From positions 992,001 to 1,056,000 of the forward strand of contig NC_014963.1 in assembly GCF_000179915.2 (NCBI RefSeq): a DNA stretch of 64,000 nucleotides. The letters run 5' to 3'. The notes below the pieces were generated by a model. The model was not told the origin of the DNA and ran no database searches. It worked only from the letters and a program-made list of their open reading frames with translations. A program made the translations under genes and the position numbers. Within the stretch, counting starts at the first letter, position 1, and each line of letters starts with the position of its first letter. Below, in pieces: positions 1 to 7,778 of the stretch. The DNA comes from Terriglobus saanensis SP1PR4 (GTDB lineage Bacteria; Acidobacteriota; Terriglobia; Terriglobales; Acidobacteriaceae).

Positions 1-377
1 CCTGCGACCTTCATCCGACGCGCCGCAAACGCATCACGGCGTCCACAACAGCGGAAGAGGTCCGCCGCATCGCCACGCGCCTCGACCTCCACGCACAGCT
101 CGATGCTCCCGTCACGCATCTCTCCACCGGTCAGCAGCAGCGTGTCGCCATCGCCCGCGCCATCATCGGTTCACCCGCGCTCGTGATCGCAGACGAACCA
201 ACGTCGTCGCTCGACACCGATCGCCGCGACGCTTTCCTCGCTCTTCTTACAGAAGTCACAACGGAAACGCGAGCCACGCTTCTCTTTGTCTCGCACGACC
301 GCTCGCTAGCTAAGCACTTCGACGAAACGCTCTCGCTCGCAACGATCAACGAAGCTGCGCAGACGGAGGCCGCATGA
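1..377 (+). CDS. ABC transporter ATP-binding protein, 3' part (start lies before the window)
   Basis: This is the C-terminal part of an ABC ATPase; the reading frame is open from the first bases of the window. The signature motif LSTGQQQR lies around base 122 and is followed by a Walker B segment ending in ADEPTSSLD around base 190, then by the H-loop (FVSHDRS) around base 290. The product would power the permease that follows. Its stop codon overlaps the permease start in an ATGA, so the two are translationally coupled. By family it is of the LolD/MacB type (ATPase plus FtsX-like permease), acting at the inner membrane. The substrate cannot be told. The Walker A motif must lie upstream of the window. 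Confidence 0.9.
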   Translation, partial: CDLHPTRRKRITASTTAEEVRRIATRLDLHAQLDAPVTHLSTGQQQRVAIARAIIGSPALVIADEPTSSLDTDRRDAFLALLTEVTTETRATLLFVSHDRSLAKHFDETLSLATINEAAQTEAA

Positions 378-1627
378 TCCTTCTGCGCCTCGCCTTCAAA
401 TCGCTTCGCTCCCGCGCTCTCACTACGACCCTCACGGTCTTCTCCATTGCACTCTCTGTCATGCTTCTTGTCGGCGTAGACAGGCTTCGCAACGCCGCGC
501 AGGCAGGCTTCTCCGGCACACTCTCTCGGACCGACCTCGTCGTCGGCGCGCGTGGTGGAGATCTGCCTCTTCTGCTCTCCACGGTCTTCCATATCGGCAA
601 CGCCTCGAACAATATCTCCTGGGATACCTATCAACACTTCGCCCATCACCCGGCAGTCGCCTGGACCATCCCGATCTCCATGGGAGATTCGCATCGCGGT
701 TATCGCGTCGTTGCCACGGATGAAAACTTTTACGCACACTACCAGTACCGCGGAGGGCAGCATGTCGCGCTTGCTCAGGGGCGAATTCCGTCCGCGCTCT
801 TCGACGTAGCCCTCGGTGCAGAGATCGCGCAGCGTCTCGGCTATCGTCTCGGCCAGCAGATCGTACTAGCCCACGGTGTGCAGGAACACTCGATCATCAA
901 GCACGACAACACACCCTTCACCATCGTCGGCATCCTCGCGCCCACGGCCACGCCGGTAGACCGCGCCGTCTATATGACCCTTCTCGGCGACGAGGCCATG
1001 CACTTCGGTTGGGAGGGCGGCACGCCGCCAGCTATCGGGGAAGCCGTTCCGAAGCTCGATCCCTCCAAACTGAAGGTCGACGAGGTCACCGCCTTCCTAC
1101 TCGGTGCAAAGTCCCGCGTCAGCACCCTCTACCTGCAACGCGAGATCAGCACCTACAAACCCGAACCACTGACCGCCATCATTCCCTCGCTCACTTTGCA
1201 GGAGCTCTGGGGTCTCCTCGACTACGCGGACACGGCGCTCTCTCTCGTCTCCGCAGCCGTCCTTGTCGTCGGTCTGTTGGCGATGCTGATCGCGCTCTAC
1301 ACGGCGCTCAACGAAAGACGGCGCGAGATTGCCATCCTTCGCGCCGTAGGCCTGCATGCACGACAGATCTTCACGCTCTTCCTGTTAGAGTCAACCCTCA
1401 TCGCCACGGTGGGTACCGCTCTTGGCATTGCGGCCGTCTACGGGCTTCTCTACGCGCTCCACACCACCATCGAGAATCGCTTTGGGCTGCCTGTAGCGCT
1501 CGTAGGCCTCTCCAGCCGCGTAGAGATCTACGCGGCTGTCACGATTGCCTCAGCAGCGCTCCTGGGTGCCATTCCTGCCTTCCGCGCCTATCGCAATTCC
1601 CTGGTTGACGGCCTCAGCGCCAATTAG
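374..1627 (+). CDS. ABC transporter permease, FtsX/MacB type
   Basis: A 417-residue inner-membrane permease. There is one N-terminal membrane helix (about residues 15-37), a long extracytoplasmic MacB-like domain (about 40-270), and then three membrane helices in the C-terminal third (about 285-400). That is the FtsX topology. The segment with ALYTALNERRREIAILRAVG is the conserved cytoplasmic loop of this family that contacts the ATPase. It starts inside the stop codon of the ATPase gene. Such pairs extrude lipoproteins, peptides or drugs, or act mechanically on periplasmic partners; no accessory MFP subunit is visible here, so the substrate is unknown. Confidence 0.88.
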   Translation: MILLRLAFKSLRSRALTTTLTVFSIALSVMLLVGVDRLRNAAQAGFSGTLSRTDLVVGARGGDLPLLLSTVFHIGNASNNISWDTYQHFAHHPAVAWTIPISMGDSHRGYRVVATDENFYAHYQYRGGQHVALAQGRIPSALFDVALGAEIAQRLGYRLGQQIVLAHGVQEHSIIKHDNTPFTIVGILAPTATPVDRAVYMTLLGDEAMHFGWEGGTPPAIGEAVPKLDPSKLKVDEVTAFLLGAKSRVSTLYLQREISTYKPEPLTAIIPSLTLQELWGLLDYADTALSLVSAAVLVVGLLAMLIALYTALNERRREIAILRAVGLHARQIFTLFLLESTLIATVGTALGIAAVYGLLYALHTTIENRFGLPVALVGLSSRVEIYAAVTIASAALLGAIPAFRAYRNSLVDGLSAN

Positions 1628-1639
1628 CTAAGCGCTCCT

Positions 1640-1767
1640 GTGCCCCATCCTTTCGCAGCTTTATCGCGAAACCGGGGTCCCTGGCGAACGGCTTTTTGTT
1701 CGCTGGGGTGGGAAAGGGTGGAGTCGCGCAGAGCGCACAAACCAGATTTTTTAGGAAATCCGGGGAC
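1640..1767 (+). repeat. Dispersed palindromic repeat, copy A (interrupted)
   Basis: It starts with GTGCCCCATCCTTTCGC and ends in a tail with GTCGCGCAGAGCGCACAAACC-like sequence around 1723-1743. About 40 extra bases sit between the two hairpin arms compared with the other copies. It lies between the convergent permease and cutC genes. Related copies are at 6606, 7597, 40908 and 50727. Confidence 0.75.
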
Positions 1768-1822
1768 GGTAGATCCCTTCGCTGTGCTATGAGATGACAA
1801 ATATTGGGCTGGAGAACGAAAA

Positions 1823-2530
1823 CTATCCAGCGTGAAGCATCCCAACCACCGCACGGACGTCCTCAACCTTAACCGCTCCATCCGCAGCCAAAGTCCCATG
1901 CAAATCCAACAACCCCATCCCCACCAGAAGCGGAACATTCGAAACCCTAACCCCACCCCCGGTAGCCACCACCACACGCCCCGCCGCTTGTCGCCGCATC
2001 TTCACCAAGACCTCGACACCGTGGACAACATCCGCCGCCCCACCAGAACTCAAGACCCGATTGACTCCACAGTCAATCACGTCTTCCAGCGCATCGAAGA
2101 TCATTGCAGCATCGTCCATCGCCCGATGAAACGTGACCTCTAAACCCTCTGCCTTCGCTAACGCAACGAGCGAAGAAGTGCGCGCAACATCTACACTCCC
2201 GTCTTCAAGCAGCAAGCCAAACACCACGCCACGTAGTCCCAGACCGCGCGCCATGCGAACCGAATCCTCCATCTCCGCAAACTCGGAGCTGGTGTACAGA
2301 AAGGATCCGTCACGCGGTCGCACCATGCCGTGAACCGGAAGAGAAGTCGCAGCGACACACTCCCGAATAAGTTTCATCGGAGGTGTCACCCCACCCACAT
2401 CCAGCCGCGCGCAGAGCTCCACGCGAGTCGCCCCACCCTCTTCCGCCACGCGACAGGCGCGCGCACTCTCAACGCATAGTTCAAAGCTCCAGCGCGCAGG
2501 ATTCACGGAATCGCCCGTCGCAACATCCAT
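1823..2530 (-). CDS. cutC: CutC family protein
   Basis: A 235-residue TIM-barrel protein of the CutC family, once described as a copper homeostasis factor and now of uncertain role. Family features seen are the N-terminal FELCVESA, then RVELCARLDVGGVTPP, VHGMVRPRDGSFLYT, VTFHRAMD and the RVLSSGG segment. I chose the ATG at 2530 because it gives the usual family length. The frame stays open further upstream but runs through the 3' end of the neighbouring gene. With this start the gene overlaps the upstream minus-strand gene by 28 bases, which suggests coupling. The copper link comes from the family name only and is not supported by the neighbours. Confidence 0.85.
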   Translation of the reverse strand: MDVATGDSVNPARWSFELCVESARACRVAEEGGATRVELCARLDVGGVTPPMKLIRECVAATSLPVHGMVRPRDGSFLYTSSEFAEMEDSVRMARGLGLRGVVFGLLLEDGSVDVARTSSLVALAKAEGLEVTFHRAMDDAAMIFDALEDVIDCGVNRVLSSGGAADVVHGVEVLVKMRRQAAGRVVVATGGGVRVSNVPLLVGMGLLDLHGTLAADGAVKVEDVRAVVGMLHAG

Positions 2531-3309
2531 CCGCTCATCCCTACAAAAAATACGGTGGCGATCACCGCCGCCATCATCAACTTCCACCACACCAATCCAT
2601 CCCTTACGCCATTGACTCGATAAGCTGGATTTGCCGCTACGTCTCCCATGTGAGCCATCTTCACAGCAGTCGGCAGGGTAAAGCCGCGCGCATAGCCGTA
2701 CTGCACTGCCGGTAGCCCCTCCGCACCGAAGTACAGAATCGGATCGGTTCCGCCAGCAAGGGGGGTGAAACACAGGCTCCGCCGCCGCATCTCCAGACGC
2801 ACACGCCTGCCTTCCTTGGCCCAGATGCGCACCTCGGCGTCTTTCTGCAGATTGGCTCCAAGCGTCACGGGAAATACGCCGTTCTTCAGCTCACCACGGA
2901 CCGACTCGCGCAGAGAGGGCTTCGCCATCGCTTCCACATCCACCGCGCCCTGGCCGCCTTCTACGGCAACCCGCTCTACGGGAACCTTCGCTGGCAGATG
3001 GAGGGCTGCGCCTACGCTGCCCTCTGCGGCCACCTCATAGAGGGATCGGTCCTCAGGGCGTGTCACCCCAGACCGCAGCGACTCTTCGTCGTAACTCTCT
3101 TCGACGGCATAGGGCACTTCTTCGCCGTCCTGCACCAGCCGCAGATCGCGCAGGGCAGGCTCAGCCTTCGGAAAGACCTCCGCATCCAGCACTGCGCACA
3201 CCACGCCTGCGCGCTCCGGAACATGCACCGTACGCTGCCAGCGGAAGGCAGACACGTTCATCCTCGGCCCGTTCAGCAACATCACAACCATCAACGCAAG
3301 TACCCGCAT
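2503..3309 (-). CDS. Secreted or membrane-anchored protein, DUF3999-like
   Basis: A 268-residue protein that I do not recognise firmly. It has an N-terminal signal peptide (about residues 1-20), a beta-rich domain and a single C-terminal membrane helix (about 243-262) followed by basic residues. This suggests a periplasmic domain anchored by its tail. Segments such as RLVQDGEEVPYAVE and ILYFGAEGLPAVQYGYAR resemble DUF3999 proteins, which are usually longer, so this may be a shortened member. It overlaps the start of cutC and has no obvious functional partner. Confidence 0.55.
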   Translation of the reverse strand: MRVLALMVVMLLNGPRMNVSAFRWQRTVHVPERAGVVCAVLDAEVFPKAEPALRDLRLVQDGEEVPYAVEESYDEESLRSGVTRPEDRSLYEVAAEGSVGAALHLPAKVPVERVAVEGGQGAVDVEAMAKPSLRESVRGELKNGVFPVTLGANLQKDAEVRIWAKEGRRVRLEMRRRSLCFTPLAGGTDPILYFGAEGLPAVQYGYARGFTLPTAVKMAHMGDVAANPAYRVNGVRDGLVWWKLMMAAVIATVFFVGMSGWMLRRAIP

Positions 3310-3359
3310 CGTGCAGCGATTGTAACGGGGTCACGCCCTTAGGTTGTAAAGTGGACGCC

Positions 3360-4079
3360 ATGGCCTCGGATCCGCGCACAATTCTGACCATTGACGACGA
3401 CGCCATCACCCGTCAGGTCCTCGCTGTCGTGCTCGAAGAGGCCGACTGGGAGGTTCATGCGGCAGACTCCGGCGAAGCAGCTCTGGCACTCCTGCATGCG
3501 CTTCAACCGCAGGTGGTCCTTAGCGATCTCCAGATGCCTGGCTTATCCGGCGAAGAGCTGGTGCGTGCACTTCGCTCCATGGTTCCCTCAACGACCAGGA
3601 TCCTCGCCATGTCGGCGACGCAGAAGGCCTCCAGAGCGCTGGAAGCCTTCGACGGTTTTCTCCTGAAGCCCTTCACCGCCGAGGATCTAACCGCCACACT
3701 GAATGCCGCCGGAACCCAGCAGATGGAAGCCCCAGCAAACGACCTCAACGAAGCTGTCTGGCAGAAGCTAATGGCCTCCATGCCGCAACCACAGGTCTTC
3801 GCCCTCTATGAATTTGCCCTCCAGGATGCTGCAAGCCGCGTGGAGAGCATGCAGGCTGCGCTGACGCGGCAGGATTACGGGACTCTTCATGCCCAGGCTC
3901 ACGCGCTCAAGGGCTCCGCTGGCATGATTGGCGCTGGAACACTGCGGGCTCTCGCTGCGGCTATAGACGACACGCCCGCCACAGCGGCCATCCCAACATC
4001 TGTCGGTGAACATCTAAGAAACATTGTGACCGGGATCTCCCGACTTCGCAGTATCCTGCTGGAACGCTCCATATCTTGA
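3360..4079 (+). CDS. Response regulator with REC and Hpt domains
   Basis: A 239-residue protein with a receiver domain (about residues 8-118) and a C-terminal histidine phosphotransfer domain (about 130-235). The receiver has the acidic pair in ILTIDDDA, the phospho-acceptor aspartate in VVLSDLQMPG, and the conserved lysine in LLKPF. The Hpt domain carries the HALKGSAG motif, whose histidine accepts phosphate. There is no DNA-binding domain, so the protein should pass phosphate from aspartate to histidine and on to another receiver. The next gene, 23 bases downstream, encodes a NarL-type regulator that could be the target. I took the ATG at 3360 because the receiver begins there; a GTG at 3351 is also possible. 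No histidine kinase is adjacent. Confidence 0.88.
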   Translation: MASDPRTILTIDDDAITRQVLAVVLEEADWEVHAADSGEAALALLHALQPQVVLSDLQMPGLSGEELVRALRSMVPSTTRILAMSATQKASRALEAFDGFLLKPFTAEDLTATLNAAGTQQMEAPANDLNEAVWQKLMASMPQPQVFALYEFALQDAASRVESMQAALTRQDYGTLHAQAHALKGSAGMIGAGTLRALAAAIDDTPATAAIPTSVGEHLRNIVTGISRLRSILLERSIS

Positions 4080-4102
4080 TCGCGCGCTTACGGAGTGATT
4101 GT

Positions 4103-4822
4103 ATGACTGTTACAAAAGACCTTGGAAAGCTGCCGCCAGCAAAAGTTGTCCCGGCCTCCCGTCCAATCATCCGTCTCGTCGTTGCCGATGATCATCCCGT
4201 CGTACGCTTCGGCGTAAAGAACATGCTCATGGCCGATCCCGGCTTCGAAGTCGTTGCGGAAGCCGAAGATGGCGACGTCGCCATTACCCAAGTGCTTGAA
4301 CACGAGCCGGACATCCTTCTGCTCGACGTCCAGATGCCACGCCTCCCCGGTCTCGAAGCCATGCGCGCCATCATGTCCCGTTCGCCTCGCGTCAAAATCA
4401 TCCTGCTCACAAGCACCATTTCCACGCAGCAGATCATCGAAGCCCTCCAGATCGGCGCGCGCGGTATCGTCCTCAAGGACTCCGTCGCTGGGGACCTGGG
4501 CGAGAGCATCCGCGCCGTCGCCAGCGGTGACTATTGGATCGGCGGAGAGCGCGTCGTCAACCTCGTCATGGCCCTTCACGGCTTGATGCAGAAGGCCGCA
4601 GCCCAGCCTGAACGCAAGACTTTCGGCCTCACGCCGCGCGAGCTCGAGGTAGTCGGTTGCATCGTCGAAGGCTGTTCCAACAAAGACGTCGCCCGGCAGT
4701 TCAACATCTCCGAAGAGACGGTCAAGCGCCATCTCTCGAACATCTTCGATAAAACCGGTGTGTCCACGCGTCTCGAACTCGCACTCTTTGCCATCAGCCA
4801 CAAACTCGTCGCCTCCGACTAA
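4103..4822 (+). CDS. NarL/FixJ-type response regulator (REC plus LuxR HTH)
   Basis: A 239-residue two-domain regulator. The receiver (about residues 16-135) has VVADDHPVVRFG, the phospho-acceptor aspartate in ILLLDVQMP, and a conserved lysine in GIVLKDS. The LuxR-type helix-turn-helix (about 170-235) has LTPRELEVVGCIVEG, NKDVARQFNISEETVKRHLS and NIFDKTGVSTR. It should bind DNA as a dimer when phosphorylated. The start at 4103 has a GGAG seven bases upstream; a TTG at 4076 in the same frame would overlap the previous stop and is less likely. Co-transcription with the REC-Hpt gene is likely. Confidence 0.92.
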   Translation: MTVTKDLGKLPPAKVVPASRPIIRLVVADDHPVVRFGVKNMLMADPGFEVVAEAEDGDVAITQVLEHEPDILLLDVQMPRLPGLEAMRAIMSRSPRVKIILLTSTISTQQIIEALQIGARGIVLKDSVAGDLGESIRAVASGDYWIGGERVVNLVMALHGLMQKAAAQPERKTFGLTPRELEVVGCIVEGCSNKDVARQFNISEETVKRHLSNIFDKTGVSTRLELALFAISHKLVASD

Positions 4823-4974
4823 CCCAAAGCAAGGCATCTCGGGCCCGATGCCTTGCGTCCGGCCCGAGATGCCCGGAAAACAACAAATAAACCCATCCCA
4901 CCCACGCCATCTTCTTCGCATCCCACAACAGGTATGCGCAGCCTGTCTGCGTCCACGAAGGAGAAGCACGAACC

Positions 4975-6549
4975 ATGAAAATTGCTCGGTACGCATTCCT
5001 CACCCTGCTTACAGCAGGTATTTCAATCTCTGCCTCGGCACAGGAACCAAACCCAACGAATGATGCGCGCACCGCTCAGTCGAACGGTATCCAGAATGGC
5101 GGCCGTCCCGTCAGCGAGCTCAACGGCGTTCCCCTCTATCGCGTCAATGTCGTCCAGCGCGATCTTGATGCTGTGAACTACCTGCACCGCTCCGGCTCTA
5201 CGCATATCGGCTTTCAGGGCACCGTACTTCTGCCCGGAGCCAAGGGTGAAGCCAAGGTCGAAAGCCAGCGCGGTACCATTCACGTTGATGCCAAGTTTCA
5301 GGGCCTTACGCCCGCCAGCGGCTTCGGCCCTGAGTATCTGACCTATGTTCTCTGGGCCATCACGCCGGACGGAACACCTTCCAATCTGGGCGAAGTTCTC
5401 CCCGCCGGTACAAAGAACAATATTGAAGTTACAACCAATCTCCAGTCCTTTGGCCTCATCGTGACCGCAGAGCCCTACTTCGCTGTGAAGGTTCCTTCCG
5501 ACATTGTCGTGCTGCAGAACGTCATCCTCCAGGACAAGACCTCCGGCGTCCTGGAAAAAGTGAACGCGAAGTACACACTGCTTCCGAAGGGACTCTACAG
5601 CGCGCAGACCGCTGGTTCTAAGACGGTACTCGATCCCATCACGCGCAACGAACATTCTCCGCTTGAGCTCTACGAAGCACATAACGCTTACAACATTGCC
5701 CGTCTCGCCGGTGCAGACCACTACGCTCCAGACATTATGGCGCAGGTTCGCACCAATCTGAAGAACGCGGACGATATGGACGGATCCAAGAAGCGCGACG
5801 AAAAGATGGAGATCACTTACGCGCGTGAAGCTGTCCAGCGCGCTGAAGATGCCCGTCTGTCCAGTATTCGCAAGCGTATCGCTGAAGAGCGCCAGGCCGA
5901 AGTAGATGCCCGCCAAACGGCAGAAGCCCAGGCCCAACAGTCCGCCATGGCAGCGCAGCAATCGCAGCTTGACGCCGCAAAGGCCCAGGCCGAAGCGGAA
6001 CGCTCCGCCGCTGCGAAGGCTCAGGCTGACGCGCAGCGCGCTCAGGCCGAAGCAGCAGCAGCCAACGCGAACGCAAGCGCCGATGCCGCACGTGAAGCTG
6101 TCGTCAAGCTGCGTCAGCAGATGCGCGATCAGCTGAACTCCATCCTTGCTACCAAGGAGACCCCGCGTGGTCTCGTTGTCAGCCTCTCCGACGTGCTTTT
6201 CGATACCGGAAAGTACACGCTTAAAGGGGATACGAAGATCTCCTTGGCAAAGGTTGCTGTGATCGTCGCCTCGCATCCTGACCTCAAACTTCAGGTTGAG
6301 GGCTACACCGACTCCGTGGGTTCCGATGACCTGAACCAGAAGCTCAGCGAAAACCGCGCCAACTCTGTGAAGGCTTTCCTGATCGCCAACAGCGTGAACC
6401 CGGGTAACATCACTTCGCTCGGTTACGGCAAGTCGCACCCCGTAGCGGACAACGGCACCTCAGCCGGACGCGCTCAGAACCGCCGCGTGGAACTAGTTAT
6501 CTCCGGCCCCTCCATCGGCATTGCCACCCAGGCCGAACCCACCAACTAA
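4975..6549 (+). CDS. OmpA-family outer-membrane/peptidoglycan-binding protein
   Basis: A 524-residue exported protein. A signal peptide covers about residues 1-23 (ending ISASAQ). It is followed by a beta-rich domain (about 35-210), then an Ala/Gln/Glu-rich coiled coil (about 280-385), and a C-terminal OmpA-like domain (about 395-515). The OmpA domain has VLFDTGKYTLKGD, VEGYTDSVGSDDLNQ, LSENRANSVKAFL and NRRVELVISG; these include the Asp and Arg that bind diaminopimelate in peptidoglycan. It probably links the envelope to the cell wall. The coding sequence starts just after an AAGGAG-like site (around 4958) and ends shortly before a strong terminator, so it may be a single-gene unit. Confidence 0.88.
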   Translation: MKIARYAFLTLLTAGISISASAQEPNPTNDARTAQSNGIQNGGRPVSELNGVPLYRVNVVQRDLDAVNYLHRSGSTHIGFQGTVLLPGAKGEAKVESQRGTIHVDAKFQGLTPASGFGPEYLTYVLWAITPDGTPSNLGEVLPAGTKNNIEVTTNLQSFGLIVTAEPYFAVKVPSDIVVLQNVILQDKTSGVLEKVNAKYTLLPKGLYSAQTAGSKTVLDPITRNEHSPLELYEAHNAYNIARLAGADHYAPDIMAQVRTNLKNADDMDGSKKRDEKMEITYAREAVQRAEDARLSSIRKRIAEERQAEVDARQTAEAQAQQSAMAAQQSQLDAAKAQAEAERSAAAKAQADAQRAQAEAAAANANASADAAREAVVKLRQQMRDQLNSILATKETPRGLVVSLSDVLFDTGKYTLKGDTKISLAKVAVIVASHPDLKLQVEGYTDSVGSDDLNQKLSENRANSVKAFLIANSVNPGNITSLGYGKSHPVADNGTSAGRAQNRRVELVISGPSIGIATQAEPTN

Positions 6550-6565
6550 CCATCAATAACGCACC

Positions 6566-6598
6566 AACGAGGCCGCCCTTACAAAGGGCGGCCTCGTT
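6566..6598 (+). terminator. Rho-independent terminator after the OmpA-family gene
   Basis: A perfect 15-bp stem (6566-6580 with 6584-6598) with a 3-base loop, starting 17 bases after the stop codon. The stem is flanked by A at the start and T at the end (AACGAGGCCGCCCTT and its complement). The following T tract is short. Confidence 0.8.
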
Positions 6599-6605
6599 AT
6601 GCTTT

Positions 6606-6755
6606 GTGCCCCATTCTTCGCAGCTTCATCGCGAAGGGGGCGTCGCTCAGAGCGCACAAGCCAGATTCATCAGGAAACCCACAACCGGGTGCCCCATACA
6701 TCGCGCTCTTTGCGATGTGTGAGCCATGCGCTGAAAGCGCATCCTTCGAGCGAAG
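6606..6755 (+). repeat. Dispersed palindromic repeat, copy B (two modules)
   Basis: The first module is a GTGCCCCATTCTTCGC arm paired with GCGAAG, followed by a CAGAGCGCACAAG tail. The second module starts again with GTGCCCCAT near 6690 and has a CATCGC/GCGATG hairpin and a GCGC..GCGC element. It sits between the OmpA terminator and the SDR gene. The same two-module order is seen in copy C at 7597. Confidence 0.75.
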
Positions 6756-6813
6756 CTCGACCAACACCATCCCACCTCAATCAGCTATAACCAGAAGAAC
6801 AAGGAGCACCCCA

Positions 6814-7587
6814 ATGTCCCTCTCTCTTCGCAGCCAGACCGTCTTCATCACAGGAGCCAGCTCTGGCATCGGTCGCGCCACCGCCTTTGCCCTCGCGGCA
6901 GAAGGCGTCCGCCTCCTCCTCTGCGCTCGCAACCCGGAAAAGCTTCCCACCGAAGCCGAACTCACTGGCGCAGGTGCGGAAGCCGCTCACCTCTTCGCCA
7001 TGGACGTCTCCAGCCGTGCAGTCATCGAAGTTGCCGTCGCTGCTCTCCCCGAAGAGTGGAAGAAAGTCGATATCCTCGTCAACAACGCAGGCAAGGCACG
7101 CGGCCTCGCCAAGATCTACGAAGACGATCCCGATCACTGGGACGAGATGATCGACACCAATGTAAAAGGACTCCTCCACGTTTCGCGCGCCTTTATTCCC
7201 GGCATGGTGCAGCGTGGCCGCGGCCACGTCGTGAACCTCGGCTCAACCGCCGGCCACTGGACCTACGCCAACGGCGCAGTCTACTGCGCCTCCAAAGCAG
7301 CAGAGCGCGCCATCAACGAAGGCATGAAGATCGACCTCACCGGAACGCCCGTCCGCGTCACTACGGTTGATCCAGGCATGGTGGAAACCAACTTCTCCGC
7401 AGTGCGCTTCAACGGCGACGAAGAAAAAGCAGCCAAGGTCTACGCAGGCCTGACTCCACTCACGCCCGAAGACGTAGCCGACGCGATCCACTACGCGGTT
7501 ACGCGCCCGGCCCACGTGAATATCCAGACCATCCTGATGATGCCCACCGACCAGGGCAACGCCACCGTCTTCAACCGCAAAAGCTAG
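6814..7587 (+). CDS. Short-chain dehydrogenase/reductase (YdfG-like)
   Basis: A 257-residue classical SDR with a Rossmann fold. The cofactor motif TGASSGIG is at residues 13-20, NNAG is near residue 90, and the active site has a serine in NLGSTAG with the YCASK tyrosine/lysine pair. It resembles YdfG-type NADP-dependent enzymes that oxidise short hydroxy acids such as serine or 3-hydroxypropionate, but the substrate is inference. I chose the ATG at 6814 because an AAGGAG lies seven bases upstream and the Rossmann motif begins at the normal distance. The longer open frame upstream runs through the repeat element and is not coding. Confidence 0.9.
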   Translation: MSLSLRSQTVFITGASSGIGRATAFALAAEGVRLLLCARNPEKLPTEAELTGAGAEAAHLFAMDVSSRAVIEVAVAALPEEWKKVDILVNNAGKARGLAKIYEDDPDHWDEMIDTNVKGLLHVSRAFIPGMVQRGRGHVVNLGSTAGHWTYANGAVYCASKAAERAINEGMKIDLTGTPVRVTTVDPGMVETNFSAVRFNGDEEKAAKVYAGLTPLTPEDVADAIHYAVTRPAHVNIQTILMMPTDQGNATVFNRKS

Positions 7588-7596
7588 ATAATCCAC

Positions 7597-7731
7597 GTGC
7601 CCCATCCTTCGCGGCTTCATCGCGAAGGGTGGGGTCGCGCAGAGCGCACAAACCTGATCCCTCAGGAAACCCGGGTGCCCCATGTCCCGTCTTTGGGCCA
7701 TGGGCCATGCGCAAAGCGCATCCCTCCGAGC
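7597..7731 (+). repeat. Dispersed palindromic repeat, copy C (two modules)
   Basis: The best-preserved copy. CCCCATCCTTCGC pairs with GCGAAGGGTGGGG across an 8-base loop, followed by TCGCGCAGAGCGCACAAACC at 7632. A second GTGCCCCAT module starts near 7676 and ends in GCGCAAAGCGCATCC. It lies between the convergent SDR and ftsK genes. Confidence 0.8.
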
Positions 7732-7734
7732 AAC

Positions 7735-7763
7735 AAAAAAGCCCCGCCGAAAGGCGGGGCTTT
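7735..7763 (-). terminator. Rho-independent terminator of ftsK
   Basis: An 8-bp GC-only stem (7741-7748 with 7753-7760) and a GAAA/TTTC tetraloop. On the minus strand it is followed by a run of six T, 16 bases after the ftsK stop. It also carries a short T run on the plus strand and may stop transcription of the SDR gene. Confidence 0.85.
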
Positions 7764-7778
7764 CCGATACCAAAAGTT

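Noticed and set aside
1624-1977. Short frames through the dispersed repeats (also 7571-7804 and 50602-50820)
   Set aside because: The repeats give similar peptides such as GLCALRD because they are the same DNA element, not because of a protein family.
5023-6438. A 471-codon minus-strand frame opposite the OmpA-family gene
   Set aside because: Antisense of the Ala-rich coiled coil produces Leu/Gly/Arg-rich stretches by chance.
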